DNA of 64,000 nt, from positions 868,001 to 932,000 of the forward strand of contig NZ_SRXU01000001.1 of NCBI RefSeq assembly GCF_004792695.1, written 5' to 3'. Below are positions 25,079 through 34,841 of the stretch, one piece after another. The notes under the pieces were generated by a model. The model saw nothing but the letters and a program-made list of their open reading frames with translations. It had not been told where the DNA came from and did not search any database. Source of the DNA: Sphingomonas naasensis. GTDB taxonomy: Bacteria > Pseudomonadota > Alphaproteobacteria > Sphingomonadales > Sphingomonadaceae. The position numbers were made by a program, and so were the translations under genes. The first letter of the stretch is position 1, and every line of letters starts with the position of its first letter.

Positions 25079-25789
25079 TCACCTCCGGTCGCCGGGAAAG
25101 GATTGCTCGTCCAGCAAACGGTGCCCGACCGCCCGGAGCCGACGTCGGCTGACGGGTACCGTCTGGCCGCCTGCCATCCTGACCGCGATGCCCGCATCCT
25201 CACGGACGATCGCGGAAGCATGCGCGACGTTGACGATGTGCGAGCGGTGGACGCGAACGAAATTCGACGGGAGGCGCCGTTCGAGCAGGGCGAGGCTGCC
25301 GTCGTGGAGCAAGTGCCTGCCATCAACGGTCACCAGCTCGGCATAATCGTCCGCGGCCTCGATACGGACCAGATCGTCGCAATAGACGATCTCGGCGCGG
25401 CCGATGCTCCGCACGACGATCGTGGCACGCCGCGGCCCTGCGCCCGCCGCGGCGAGCCGGTCGAGTGCCCGGGCGAGCCGCGCGGGGACGATCGGCTTGG
25501 CCACGAAATCGAGCACCGCATGGTCGAAGGCCTCGAGCGAGCGATCGGCATATGCCGAGACCACCACGCAGGGCGTCCGCCCGACCGCGCGCATCACCTC
25601 GAACCCGTTGCTGCCGCCGAGATTGAGATCGAGCAGGACGCCGTCAAAGGCGGCGGCTTCGAGCTGTTCGATCGCGGCCGCGACATCGTCGACGCAGCAC
25701 AATGAAGCGCGGTCCCCAAGGTGATCGCGGACCAGCCGGACCAGCCGGCGCATCGCGGACGCTTCGTCCTCGACCAGCAGCAGCCTCAT
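25079..25789 (-). CDS. LytTR-family response regulator
   Basis: A 236-residue DNA-binding regulator. Receiver domain 1-115 with acidic pocket E7-D8, phospho-acceptor D54 (LLDLN) and K98 (VAKP). LytTR domain from about 130 to 230 (VRIEAADDYAELVTVDG, FVRVHRSHIVNV). Its start overlaps the kinase stop by four bases, so the pair is one operon. A 9-bp inverted repeat (GAATCCCCG at 25025-25033, CGGGGATTC at 25072-25080) spans its stop and may end transcription. Confidence 0.92.
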   Translation of the reverse strand: MRLLLVEDEASAMRRLVRLVRDHLGDRASLCCVDDVAAAIEQLEAAAFDGVLLDLNLGGSNGFEVMRAVGRTPCVVVSAYADRSLEAFDHAVLDFVAKPIVPARLARALDRLAAAGAGPRRATIVVRSIGRAEIVYCDDLVRIEAADDYAELVTVDGRHLLHDGSLALLERRLPSNFVRVHRSHIVNVAHASAIVREDAGIAVRMAGGQTVPVSRRRLRAVGHRLLDEQSFPGDRR

Positions 25790-27468
25790 GGCAGGGCGCC
25801 GGTGACGATGGTGGTGCGCCAGATATTGCCGCGCACGGCCCGCGCATCGACCGTGGCCGCGGCGCCGAACGCCGCAGCGATCTGGGCACCGATATAGGCG
25901 AGCCCCGTGCCCGTGCTCAGCGATCCGTCACCGCCGCGCAGGCTGGCGGGTGTCGTCAGCTCGAGCGAGCCGAGCACGGTCCGGGCGCGCACGATCTTCA
26001 ACGAGAAGCTCGCGCCGTCGGCGTACCGGCCGTGCACCAGCGCGTTCTCGACCAGCGTGAGAAGGACGCCGGGCGGAATCTGGAGGTTGGCGGTGTCTCC
26101 ATCAACATCGAGGCCGAGCCGGACGTCGGTGCGGAACGCCATCAATCTCAGATGGGCACGGCAAAGCTCGATCTCCTCGTCGAGCGCGATCAGCGGCTGG
26201 CTGGCGATCCGCGCGAGGGTGCGGAACTCGTCGCCGAGCAGTTCGATCATCTCGACCCCGGCTTTCGGATCACTCTCGACCCATTCGACCAGGCTGTTGA
26301 GCGTATTGAGCAGGAAATGCGGCGCGATGCTTTGCCGCAGCAGCGCGGTCTCCAGGCCCGCCGCGCGCATCGCCGCGATCGCCGCCTCGCGCTGGGCCTT
26401 CCTCAGCACAAGGATCTGGTCGGCGAACAGAATAACGGCCAGCCCTCCGAGCGTGAGATATAGCGCCCCGTCGAGGAAGTCCGGCTGGAGCGCCAGCAGG
26501 GTGATGAACGCCGCCAGCGCGGCCAGCAGAAGCTTGGCGCGTGGCCCCTTTTCGCCGTGCCGGAGGGCGGCAGTGGAGACGGCGGCGATCGCGCCCGACG
26601 CACCAAGCGCGAGGACCAGCATCGATCGCTTGTCCTCGGCGATCGGCAACAGCCACACGCTGACCATGGCCACCGCCCCGCCCGCCATCCACGCGGCCAG
26701 GCCATCGCGCCGATAATGCCATGCCGCATAGGCGAGCATCGCCATGCCGACCCCGCTCGCGCAGATCATGATGACGAGCAGACGCGGCCCCTGCCAGGGA
26801 TATGGCAGGGGCAGGACCCCGCGGGACACCTCGACCGCCAATTGCGCCAGCGTTGCGGCCGACAGGGCAGCAAGCGCGAGCGAGCCCATGTTGCGGCGAT
26901 CGGTGAACCACGCGCCGCCGAAGAAGATCGCGGCGATGGCGAAGATGCCGGCGGTCGCCAGGGCGGGGAGATAATAGCGCAGGAGCGGCGCCTGCGGCCC
27001 GGTATATTCCTCGATGTCGATCTGCACGACGGAGTGTCCGACGCGCCAGGGCTGGTGCCACGAGGAGAGGTGCGCGACCATGAGATTGTCGCCCGGCCGG
27101 AGAACAGGCGGCGCAAGCGGCCAGACCGCGTCGAACGTGCCCGGTATCTCGGTGGATGCATCGGCGCCCGGCCTGCCGTTCGCGCCGAGCCGCGTGCCGT
27201 TCCACCAGACCTCGCTCGCGGCCATCGCGGCGATCCTGAGACCGGGCAGTCGATCGGTCCGCGGGAGGCGAAAGGTTGCCCTGATCCAGACCGGCCCGTC
27301 CTGGCTGTCGATCGCGTCCAACGTCGTCCTGCGGCACGCCGGCCCGGTGAATTCCGGCGCAGTCCCGGCGGGGCCGGGGCACAGGATGACGTCGCGCACG
27401 TCGAGATCGTCTGCCCGAACGGGCGCCGCGAGGAGGAAGGCGAGAAGGATCGCTGCGAGCCGGATCAT
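25786..27468 (-). CDS. LytS-type sensor histidine kinase with 7TMR-DISM-like input
   Basis: A 560-residue inner-membrane kinase. Signal peptide (MIRLAAILLAFLLAAPVRAD), a periplasmic beta domain (to about 170) with RATFRLPRTDRLPGLRIAAM, then seven membrane helices. The phospho-accepting histidine is H384 in IAPHFLLNTLNSL. The ATPase domain has VENALVHGRYADG (N box) and GTGLAYIGAQI (G box). The layout fits a 7TMR-DISM extracellular sensor. The response regulator follows with a four-base overlap. The ligand cannot be told from sequence. Confidence 0.88.
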   Translation of the reverse strand: MIRLAAILLAFLLAAPVRADDLDVRDVILCPGPAGTAPEFTGPACRRTTLDAIDSQDGPVWIRATFRLPRTDRLPGLRIAAMAASEVWWNGTRLGANGRPGADASTEIPGTFDAVWPLAPPVLRPGDNLMVAHLSSWHQPWRVGHSVVQIDIEEYTGPQAPLLRYYLPALATAGIFAIAAIFFGGAWFTDRRNMGSLALAALSAATLAQLAVEVSRGVLPLPYPWQGPRLLVIMICASGVGMAMLAYAAWHYRRDGLAAWMAGGAVAMVSVWLLPIAEDKRSMLVLALGASGAIAAVSTAALRHGEKGPRAKLLLAALAAFITLLALQPDFLDGALYLTLGGLAVILFADQILVLRKAQREAAIAAMRAAGLETALLRQSIAPHFLLNTLNSLVEWVESDPKAGVEMIELLGDEFRTLARIASQPLIALDEEIELCRAHLRLMAFRTDVRLGLDVDGDTANLQIPPGVLLTLVENALVHGRYADGASFSLKIVRARTVLGSLELTTPASLRGGDGSLSTGTGLAYIGAQIAAAFGAAATVDARAVRGNIWRTTIVTGALP

Positions 27469-27665
27469 GACCCCGCCTTATAGAGCGAATTCCGCCATGG
27501 TCTTGCCGCTCGCCGGGCCGATCCCGCCGTTCGCCGATCGGACGCCGATACGCAGAGCGTAATCGCTAGAGTTCGGCCCTGCCCCGCCGATTGTTGCGGG
27601 GCGATACGGTCCCCAGGGACTTCCGATCCGGCCAGGGCCAGGATCAACGACAGGAAGGGCGACGA

Positions 27666-29168
27666 ATGCGCAACCTCACTCGATCCCTTGCTCTCTGGCT
27701 TCTCGCGGCAAGCCCGTTGAGCGCGCAGCCACTATCCGCAGCAGCAGACAGATCCTCCGAATTGCTCCTCACACCGGGCATGGAAACCGCCTCGGACGGC
27801 ACGCCCGTCCCTTACGAGATCGGCACGATCCGCGTTCCGGAAAACCGCTCGAAACCCGACAGCCGCAAGATTGGCGTCGGCGTGCTCCGCGTGAAGGCTC
27901 GGGTGGCGACCAAGGCACCGCCGATCTTCCTGCTGGTCGGCGGTCCCGGCCTCACCATGCTCGACACGATCGGCGACAAGAGCGCGTCCGCGCGGCGCCG
28001 GCTGCGCTACTGGCTGGACTATAGCGCGGGGGCGGACCTCGTCATCGTCGAGCAGCGCGGGTTCACGCCACGCGGCGACATGCTCAGGCTCAGCTATCCG
28101 GCGATGCCGCTGGATCGTCCGACCACCGTCGCCGACGACATCGCGGTGACCATGGCGCTCGCGAAAGCGGCCAGCGCCGGGAACCCGGGGCGCGACCTGG
28201 CCGGCTATACGATCGCCGAGTGCGCCGACGACGTCGACGCGGTACGGCGGGCACTCGGCTATCCGCGCATCTCGCTGCTGGGCGCCAGCTTCGGCTCGCA
28301 GTGGAGCTTCGCGGTGATGAAGCGTCATCCCGGCACCGTCGCACGCGCGCTCATCTCGGCGGTCGAGCCGCTCAACAACGGCTACGACATGCCCTCGCAG
28401 ATCTACGCCGCCATGCAGCGGATCGCGTTCGAGGCCGAACGCGACAAGGCGCTGCAGCCTTACATCCCGGCCGGCGGATTGATGGCGGCCGCCCGCGCGG
28501 TTCGCGACCGGCTGGCGGCGGGCCCGATCGTCGTGACCGTTCGAGGGGAGGACGGCGGCACGCCGGTTGCCGTTACGCTCGGTCTCGGCGATTTTCAGCA
28601 ATCGCTCGTCGGGCATGCCGCCACCGCTTCGGGCTGGCCCGCCTTCGTCATCGATCTCCACCAGGGACGCTTCGATCGCTGGGCGCGCGAAGTGATCGAG
28701 AGCCGCAAGGCGCGTGACACCGATCTGATCTCGCCGCTGATCGATACCGCCACCGGGATCAGCGCAGAGCGCGAGCGTCAGCTCCGTGCCGACCCCGCGC
28801 TCGACATCATCGGGCCGTGGAATTTCGCGACCTATCTGGCCTCGGCGGAAACCTGGCCGACCAGAGATCTCGGCGACGATTTCAGGCTGCCTGCAAGGGA
28901 CGACACGCCGATCCTGTTCGTCCAGGGAGACTGGGACACCAATACGCCGATCGAGAATCTGTTCGGAATCCTGCCCTATTATCCCAAGGCCCGCACCATC
29001 ATCGTGCATCGCGGCCAGCATGTCGGCACGCGGCAGTTGCTCCTCGACCGCCCGGACCTGTGGCGTTCCGCCATGCAGTTCCTGAGCGACGGCACGATGG
29101 CGGATCTTCCCGCCGAAGCCGAATTGGCGCCCATCCGGTTCGATCTGCCCAAGCATGCTTCTCGCTAG
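27666..29168 (+). CDS. Exported alpha/beta-hydrolase peptidase (tripeptidyl/prolyl aminopeptidase-like)
   Basis: A 500-residue protein. ATG at 27666 follows ACAGGAAGGGCGACGA and starts a signal peptide ending SPLSAQ. The oxyanion region is FLLVGGPGLTMLD, the nucleophile elbow GASFGSQ, and the C-terminal TAP-like part has PILFVQGDWDTNTPIEN (acid) and HRGQHVGTRQ (histidine). Such enzymes remove short peptides or prolines from N-termini. It is divergent from the kinase at 25786-27468; the 197 bases between them must hold both promoters. Confidence 0.82.
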   Translation: MRNLTRSLALWLLAASPLSAQPLSAAADRSSELLLTPGMETASDGTPVPYEIGTIRVPENRSKPDSRKIGVGVLRVKARVATKAPPIFLLVGGPGLTMLDTIGDKSASARRRLRYWLDYSAGADLVIVEQRGFTPRGDMLRLSYPAMPLDRPTTVADDIAVTMALAKAASAGNPGRDLAGYTIAECADDVDAVRRALGYPRISLLGASFGSQWSFAVMKRHPGTVARALISAVEPLNNGYDMPSQIYAAMQRIAFEAERDKALQPYIPAGGLMAAARAVRDRLAAGPIVVTVRGEDGGTPVAVTLGLGDFQQSLVGHAATASGWPAFVIDLHQGRFDRWAREVIESRKARDTDLISPLIDTATGISAERERQLRADPALDIIGPWNFATYLASAETWPTRDLGDDFRLPARDDTPILFVQGDWDTNTPIENLFGILPYYPKARTIIVHRGQHVGTRQLLLDRPDLWRSAMQFLSDGTMADLPAEAELAPIRFDLPKHASR

Positions 29169-29294
29169 ATCGGCCGGGCGAATGTTCTGCACGGTCACCA
29201 GCGGTCGCGGCCGTGGTCCCCTAAAGCCGGTGGAATCGCCGGAGCGCGCCCGTCAGGCGCGTTGAAGCAATAGCTACGCAGACCCGGTCAGGAT

Positions 29295-30413
29295 ATGGAA
29301 CCTGCGATGAAGCCCAATACCGACATCCGGCAGGCCGCGACGCTGATCGCTGCGACCTGGATCCTGACGGCGATCTTCCTGACGATCCCCTTCCATCTGT
29401 TTCGGGGCGGCGCGGGGCTGAACCTGCTAATTTCGCTCCTGCATCTACTAACCGTCGGCTCGCTGCTTTCCTTCGGGGTCTATCTGGCGGTGCGCGCCGC
29501 GCGGCGGCGCAGCCGGTACGTGCGGTTCGCAGCGACGAGCGTCGCGGTAGTCCTTGCAGCCGCGGCGCTATCGATGTCGGAAGCGCTGATCTCCGAGATT
29601 CTCGACGCCTATTTTCCCGAGGGGGCACGCCCCGCCCCCTTCGCCTTCCGTGCCACCAATGCGTTCGCGGCGCTGATCTGGGAGTTCGCTCTCCTCGGCA
29701 CCGCCTTCTCGCTTCTCGATGCCAACAACCTCGCCCGCGAGCGCGAGCGCGAACTTGCGCTCGCGCGGGAGAATGCCACGCGCGCCGAGGCGGCAGCGAG
29801 CGCCGCGCGGCTGGCGGCGCTCCGCTACCAGCTCAACCCGCATTTCCTCTTCAATACGCTCAACGCCATCTCCTCGCTCATCGTCACGCGCGACTATGGC
29901 CCCGCAGATGCGATGCTGGGCAAATTATCGGAATTCCTGCGCGCGACGCTCGCCGCCAATCCCGATGCCCTCATCCTGCTCGAGGACGAGCTGGCGACGT
30001 TGCAGCATTATCTCGAGATCGAGAGCGCGCGTTTCGGCGAGAGGCTCGAAGTTGCCTTTGTCTGCCCGTCCGACCTCAATGATGCTCTGGTGCCGAGCTT
30101 CGTGCTCCAGCCGCTGGTCGAGAACGCGATCAAATATGCCGTCGCGCCCTCGGCCGATCCCGTCGCGGTACGAGTCGAAGCGACCCGCGACGGCGACGAT
30201 CTCGTGATATTCGTCGAAGACGACGGCGCGAGTGGCGACGCGCCTGCGAGGTCCGGAACCGGCGTCGGCATTCCCAACATACGTCAGCGGCTGCACACGC
30301 TCTATGGCAGCCGCGGCACGATCGAGACCACGAAGCGTGAACAGGGCTTCGTCTCGATCCTGCGCTTCCCGCTCACCCGCCGCGCCGCCCACAGGCCGGA
30401 GCAAGCGGCATGA
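29295..30413 (+). CDS. LytS/AlgZ-type sensor histidine kinase
   Basis: A 372-residue kinase with four membrane helices in the first 150 residues and no large periplasmic domain. A coiled segment (RERERELALARENATRAEAA) links to the kinase core, with H183 in LNPHFLFNTLNAI, then VLQPLVENAIKYAV (N box) and GTGVGIPNIRQRL (G box). The start may be ATG 29295 or 29307. Its stop overlaps the next gene as ATGA. Confidence 0.9.
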   Translation: MEPAMKPNTDIRQAATLIAATWILTAIFLTIPFHLFRGGAGLNLLISLLHLLTVGSLLSFGVYLAVRAARRRSRYVRFAATSVAVVLAAAALSMSEALISEILDAYFPEGARPAPFAFRATNAFAALIWEFALLGTAFSLLDANNLARERERELALARENATRAEAAASAARLAALRYQLNPHFLFNTLNAISSLIVTRDYGPADAMLGKLSEFLRATLAANPDALILLEDELATLQHYLEIESARFGERLEVAFVCPSDLNDALVPSFVLQPLVENAIKYAVAPSADPVAVRVEATRDGDDLVIFVEDDGASGDAPARSGTGVGIPNIRQRLHTLYGSRGTIETTKREQGFVSILRFPLTRRAAHRPEQAA

Positions 30414-31174
30414 ACCGGCTCCGCGTGCTGCTGGTCGACGACGAGCCGCTGGCGCTGCGCAGGCTGGCGACGCTGTTCGCGGATATCGACGACACCGAGG
30501 TGGTCGGCACGGCGACCACGGGTCGCGAGGCCGAGGAGCGCATCGAGGCGCTCTGCCCCGACCTTGTCATGCTCGACATCTCGATGCCGCAAAAGAGCGG
30601 GCTGCGCGTCGCCTCGGATCTCGGGAGCGGGGAAAGGCCGGAGATCGTTTTCGTGACGGCCTTCGAGCAATATGCCCCGGACGCTTTCGAAGTCGAGGCG
30701 GCCGATTATCTGTTGAAGCCGGTGCGGTTCGATCGCCTGCGTCAGGCCGTCGAGCGCGCGCGGCGCCGCCGCGAGCAGCGCGACGCCGTCGACAGGCTGG
30801 CGGCGATGCCGCAGAGCGATGCTCCGGCGCGCGGGGAAGCGATCTGGATACAGGTTCCGACCGGGCAGATCCGCCTGCCGGTCGACCAGATCGAATGGAT
30901 CGAGGCGGCGAAAGACTATGTGATGCTGCACACCGCCACGCGCAGCTATATCCACCGCATCTCGATGACCGCACTCGAGGTCTTGCTCGAATCGAGCGCC
31001 CTGATGCGCGTGCATCGCTCCACCTTCATTCGGCCCGCTCTGGTCGCCGGAGTTCAGCGTCTCGGCAGAGGGCTGATCGCGCTCGAGATGCGCGATGGCG
31101 CGGTGGTGCAGGTCGGTCCGAGCTATGTGAAAGCGGTGCTCGCGCGGCTGGGCCTCGCGCGCGAGCCTGCTTGA
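30410..31174 (+). CDS. LytTR-family response regulator (AlgR-like)
   Basis: A 254-residue regulator. Receiver: D10-D11, phospho-acceptor D56 (VMLDIS), K103 (LLKP). LytTR domain from about 140 (IWIQVPTGQIRLPVDQIEWI, MRVHRSTFIRP). Start codon overlaps the kinase stop by four bases. This is the second LytS/LytTR pair within 6 kb. Its targets may be the exported protein genes that follow, but no repeated LytTR-type box was clear to me. Confidence 0.92.
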   Translation: MNRLRVLLVDDEPLALRRLATLFADIDDTEVVGTATTGREAEERIEALCPDLVMLDISMPQKSGLRVASDLGSGERPEIVFVTAFEQYAPDAFEVEAADYLLKPVRFDRLRQAVERARRRREQRDAVDRLAAMPQSDAPARGEAIWIQVPTGQIRLPVDQIEWIEAAKDYVMLHTATRSYIHRISMTALEVLLESSALMRVHRSTFIRPALVAGVQRLGRGLIALEMRDGAVVQVGPSYVKAVLARLGLAREPA

Positions 31175-31180
31175 CCGGCA

Positions 31181-31744
31181 TCAGCGCCGGCTGAACGTCC
31201 AGCGGCTCGGGCCGCTGACGAGTTGCAGGGTGCGCCCTTCGAGCGTCATCCCATAGCGCTCGCTGGCCGCCGCGACTTTCCCGCTTCCCTGCTTGCCGCA
31301 GGAGGACCGCCAATTCTCGGTGCCGCCCGTAACGGCAAATACGAGGTCGCGGCCTTCGCTGCGGACATTCCCCTGCTTTATCTGCGAGCTGGTCCGCATG
31401 CAGCCGCCATCCTCGCCATGGCCGCGCGTGATCGTCCACTCGAAGCGTCCGTCAGGCGCGATAGCCAGCGTCATCGATCGCGTGACCTCCATCGGCACCG
31501 GCTCGGTGACGACCGCCGTGCGCGTCATCGAGCCATAGCCCACCGTTCCGCCCAGGCTGGTGCCCGTGCCCACGCCGACATTGGGTTGTAGCTTGATCCG
31601 GGGGACCAGCACGAGTTCCTTGCCCCGGCTCGATTGCGACCAGTTACCGGCGAGCGTCGCAGGCTCGGGCGACCGGCCGGAAAGCGCGAACACGCTCGCG
31701 GCGGCGGCTGTGGCGGCGAGCATGAATCCAGTGATGTGCAGCAT
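31181..31744 (-). CDS. Exported protein of unknown function
   Basis: A 187-residue protein. ATG at 31744 follows AAAGGAGACAGGCCC. The N-terminus MLHITGFMLAATAAAASVFA is a signal or anchor. The mature part (TLAGNWSQSSRGKELVLVPR, DGRFEWTITRGHG, then two cysteines in CMRTSS and RSSCGKQG) looks like a small lipocalin-like beta barrel. I do not recognise the family. It converges with the response regulator at 30410. Confidence 0.7.
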   Translation of the reverse strand: MLHITGFMLAATAAAASVFALSGRSPEPATLAGNWSQSSRGKELVLVPRIKLQPNVGVGTGTSLGGTVGYGSMTRTAVVTEPVPMEVTRSMTLAIAPDGRFEWTITRGHGEDGGCMRTSSQIKQGNVRSEGRDLVFAVTGGTENWRSSCGKQGSGKVAAASERYGMTLEGRTLQLVSGPSRWTFSRR

Positions 31745-32027
31745 GGGCCTGTCTCCTTTGATCATGCCCCCGCCTGGCGCATTGCCGGGCGACCGGCAGC
31801 CACGATGCGCTCGACCCGGTTGTGCGGTCGCCCGACCTGCATCGAAGCGGGTTCGCGCGGCTACGCGCCGCTCAAAGCCGGATTTGTCGCTTCGTCGGCC
31901 GGCTTCGTCGCGAACGGCGGGGTCAGTCTCGCGGCCGGCGAGCCCGGTATCAGAGCAGCGGCGCTCCTCTGCTCGCCGCGGCAAGCGCCTCGTCGACGGC
32001 AAGCATGCCAAGAAAAATGAGGAAACG

Positions 32028-33986
32028 ATGCTCTCGCGTTCGATGTTCAAGCGCTCGCTCCTGCAGTCCGCGCTGCTGCTGGCGCCGCTTTCGGCGGCGA
32101 TCACCGCGCCGGTCCCGGCGATCGCGCAAAAGGCGAAGATCGCGCCGGACAATTCGGTGATGGGCGTCCGCCTCCATGGCAAATGGCAGGACGACAAACA
32201 CGAATATCACTTCACGCCGCTGCCAGGCGGCAAAGTCCAGTTCCGCCAGATCGTCCGCGAAACCGGCAGGGAATATGCGAACGGTATTCTCGAGCCCGCG
32301 CTGACGCAGGGCGCGATGATCGGCACGGTGCGCTACGTGCCCGTCAGCGGCTTTCCAGCCGACCGGGAGCTGAAAGCGTGGGTTGCCGACAACAACCGGC
32401 TCTGGATGAACGGCGCGAACGCCACGCCCGAACTGGTGCCTTTTTCGCGCATCGAGGAGGGGCGCGCCCAGCTTTCGGCGATGGTCTGGAAGGGTAAGTG
32501 GCAGACCAATCTCGGTCTGCTCGAAATCGCCACCGACGGCTTCAACTTCTTCGGCTGGATCACCCACGGCTCCGATCCGCGCAAGGAGCGCGTCGCCTTC
32601 AAGGGCGACGAAAAGACCGTCAGCGGCGCGTGGGATTCCGAGTTCGACGTCACCGGAACGTGGATCCACAAGCCCGCCCGCTGGGGCGACCTGACCCTGA
32701 CGCTTTCCGCCGATGCCAACAGCTTCACCGGCACCTACAGCGCCAACAAGGCTGGCGCGCTGGGCATGCAGGAGTTCGGCTTCCGGGGCGAGCGGGTCGA
32801 CAAGCTTCCTGGCGCGGGACAGCCACAGACGCCGCGCGAGCCGACCGTACCGGCCGTCCCCGATGCTTTTCCGGCAGCGGAGAAGGATCAGGAAACCGTA
32901 GACTTCGTCCGGCTGACCGGACGATGGAACTCCACTCTTGGCACCATCGAGATCATGGGTGGCTCGCCGGAGTCTCCCAACGGGAGTGCCCGCTTGTCCG
33001 GACGGTTCACGCCCGACTCCGGCAAGGCGTCGAGCTTTGTTGTCCGACCGGCTGGGGGCGAGCTCATCGGCCAGGGGGGCCAGGACAGCGGCGGCGAGCG
33101 ACGCTTCAAGGCGCGGCTGATCGACGATCGAACGCTCGAGCTCTCCGTCACCGAAGGTGCGCCGTTCAGCGGCCGGATGGTGCTGACCGCATCGCGGGTG
33201 GACGACAGCTCTCCGGCCGCATCGCTGTCCGGCGACTGGGAGACCAGCCTCGGCAGAATGACTCTCCGCGTGGAAGGCGCGCATCTGACCGGCACCGTGA
33301 TACCCGACCACGGTGCATCCGAGGGCCGCATACTCGTGGCGATGCACCATTTTGACGGCATGCGGCGGGGCGCGGAGTTGGGAGGGGCGTGGAAGGCCGC
33401 GATCGTCGGCGTGGAAGGCGCGGGAACGCTTCGCCTCGACCCGTCGGCGGATGGCAAGAGCTTCAGCGGCAGCTATACGCGCATGGTGGCGGGCAAGCCG
33501 GTCGAGCAAGGCTGGTCCGGACGCAAGATCGTGGCGCAGACGCCCGCCCCGACGCCCGCTCCGGCTTCCGTCTCGGACCCGCGCCCGGCGCCGGCGCCAT
33601 CCGCGCCGACGCCGGGATCGGAGACCGAAGCGCCGGCCGGCGACTATCAGCCGCTCGGCAAATGGGACGTGCGTCTCGATCGCGTCGAGAACCCGCGCGA
33701 CGACCGGCTGACCCATGTTTATCTGACGCTCCGCAATCCGGGCACGCGCGACCTGCTGCAGACCGAGGATGTCTGGGTCTATCTCGAAGCCGGCGGAGTG
33801 GAGCAGAGAAGCGGTCAGGGCCTGCGCGCGGAGCCCGGTTACCCGAAGCTTTTCGGATCGCCCCCGCCGGTTGTGCGCGCGGGCAAGGAGATCCGCACCA
33901 AATTCGTCTTCGACCGCCAGAATGGCGGCGGGCCCATGACCCTCACGATCGAAGAGGGCGGCAAGCAGGCCGTCTACGACTTCTGA
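32028..33986 (+). CDS. Large exported beta-repeat protein, unknown
   Basis: A 652-residue protein. ATG at 32028 follows AATGAGGAAACG; signal peptide ends APVPAIAQ. At least three internal units share a W-x-T/S-x-LG core: KGKWQTNLGLLEI (about residue 152), TGRWNSTLGTIEI (about 295) and SGDWETSLGRMTL (about 402), each followed by a F/LTGTV- or FSGSY-type strand. A Pro/Ala/Thr-rich linker (about 517-540) leads to a C-terminal domain (YQPLGKWDVRLDRVENPRDD) that resembles a telomeric-repeat-binding-factor-2-like beta sandwich only in general layout. Probably surface or periplasmic. Confidence 0.7.
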   Translation: MLSRSMFKRSLLQSALLLAPLSAAITAPVPAIAQKAKIAPDNSVMGVRLHGKWQDDKHEYHFTPLPGGKVQFRQIVRETGREYANGILEPALTQGAMIGTVRYVPVSGFPADRELKAWVADNNRLWMNGANATPELVPFSRIEEGRAQLSAMVWKGKWQTNLGLLEIATDGFNFFGWITHGSDPRKERVAFKGDEKTVSGAWDSEFDVTGTWIHKPARWGDLTLTLSADANSFTGTYSANKAGALGMQEFGFRGERVDKLPGAGQPQTPREPTVPAVPDAFPAAEKDQETVDFVRLTGRWNSTLGTIEIMGGSPESPNGSARLSGRFTPDSGKASSFVVRPAGGELIGQGGQDSGGERRFKARLIDDRTLELSVTEGAPFSGRMVLTASRVDDSSPAASLSGDWETSLGRMTLRVEGAHLTGTVIPDHGASEGRILVAMHHFDGMRRGAELGGAWKAAIVGVEGAGTLRLDPSADGKSFSGSYTRMVAGKPVEQGWSGRKIVAQTPAPTPAPASVSDPRPAPAPSAPTPGSETEAPAGDYQPLGKWDVRLDRVENPRDDRLTHVYLTLRNPGTRDLLQTEDVWVYLEAGGVEQRSGQGLRAEPGYPKLFGSPPPVVRAGKEIRTKFVFDRQNGGGPMTLTIEEGGKQAVYDF

Positions 33987-34009
33987 AATCTCTCAGGCAG
34001 GAAATACCG

Positions 34010-34702
34010 ATGCGACACGTGCTTTGGGCGATGGCGATTGCGCCCGCTTTCCTCGTCAATCCCCAGCCCGCCTGCGCGCAGGGCTTTCTGAAGCGGCTCG
34101 CCGAACGCGCCGTCGAGAAGGCAGAAGAACGGGTCGAGCGGATCGTCGAGGACCCGGGAACCGGCTCCACCGCTCCCGCGTCCTCCGGCGGCGACGTTCG
34201 TGGACGGGGCCGCGAAGCAGCGCCGGCCGCGGTGATGACGCCCCGCGCCGTACGCGGCGGACCGCCCCGCGCTGCGCCGGCGACGACGGAAGCCGCCCCC
34301 ACGCGCGCCCCACGCTACACCGACGACATCGCCAAGCCCTCGGACGCCGAAGCGCTCCGGATCGCGTACAATCTGTTCGGCGAAGTGCGCTGCAACGACT
34401 GCGAAGGCGGGATCGATTTCGATGGGCGCCCGAAATATGCCTATGACCAGTTCAGTGGCCAATATGAGGAACGCGCCCGGCGGGCCGGCAGCTGGCAGGT
34501 CGGCCACGTGCATCGCTGGCAGGGAAAGGCCGCCGCCGGAACGCTCACGGTGCTGACCGAAGAGACGATCGACGGCTTTCGGTGCCGGCGGCTGAAATAT
34601 CAGCTCGTCAAGGGCAAGGCCTCGGCGGCGCGCCCGAGCCTGATCTGCTGGGGCCTCGCCAACCGCTCCTCATCGACCGAAAACTGGCACGAGATCTACT
34701 GA
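34010..34702 (+). CDS. Exported protein of unknown function, coiled-coil N-terminus
   Basis: A 230-residue protein. ATG at 34010 after CAGGCAGGAAATACC. Signal peptide ends NPQPACAQ. A short charged helix follows (LKRLAERAVEKAEERVERIV), then an Ala/Pro/Thr-rich linker to about residue 100, and a compact C-terminal domain with cysteines in EVRCNDCEGGIDFDG and LICWGLANRSSS. It lies 23 bases after the large repeat protein and is probably co-transcribed. Family not recognised. Confidence 0.65.
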   Translation: MRHVLWAMAIAPAFLVNPQPACAQGFLKRLAERAVEKAEERVERIVEDPGTGSTAPASSGGDVRGRGREAAPAAVMTPRAVRGGPPRAAPATTEAAPTRAPRYTDDIAKPSDAEALRIAYNLFGEVRCNDCEGGIDFDGRPKYAYDQFSGQYEERARRAGSWQVGHVHRWQGKAAAGTLTVLTEETIDGFRCRRLKYQLVKGKASAARPSLICWGLANRSSSTENWHEIY

Positions 34703-34841
34703 GGGCGATCGGGCCTGGCATTTCGCGATGCCGGCGGCGATCTTCGTCGAACCATGGCGGCGTTGGTCGCTCAGACCTTGCCTTTCGATGCCGGTCGCGG
34801 TCGCTCTGCGCGTTCAACGACGAATCTCCGGGGATCGGCAC

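Noticed and set aside
25025..25080. The 9-bp inverted repeat GAATCCCCG/CGGGGATTC as a strong terminator.
   Set aside because: The loop is about 38 bases long and no T run follows on either strand, so it is at best a weak structure.
31560..32027. An upstream extension of the large repeat protein by 156 codons.
   Set aside because: It would run antisense through the exported protein gene at 31181-31744 and bury a good signal peptide; ATG 32028 has its own ribosome site.
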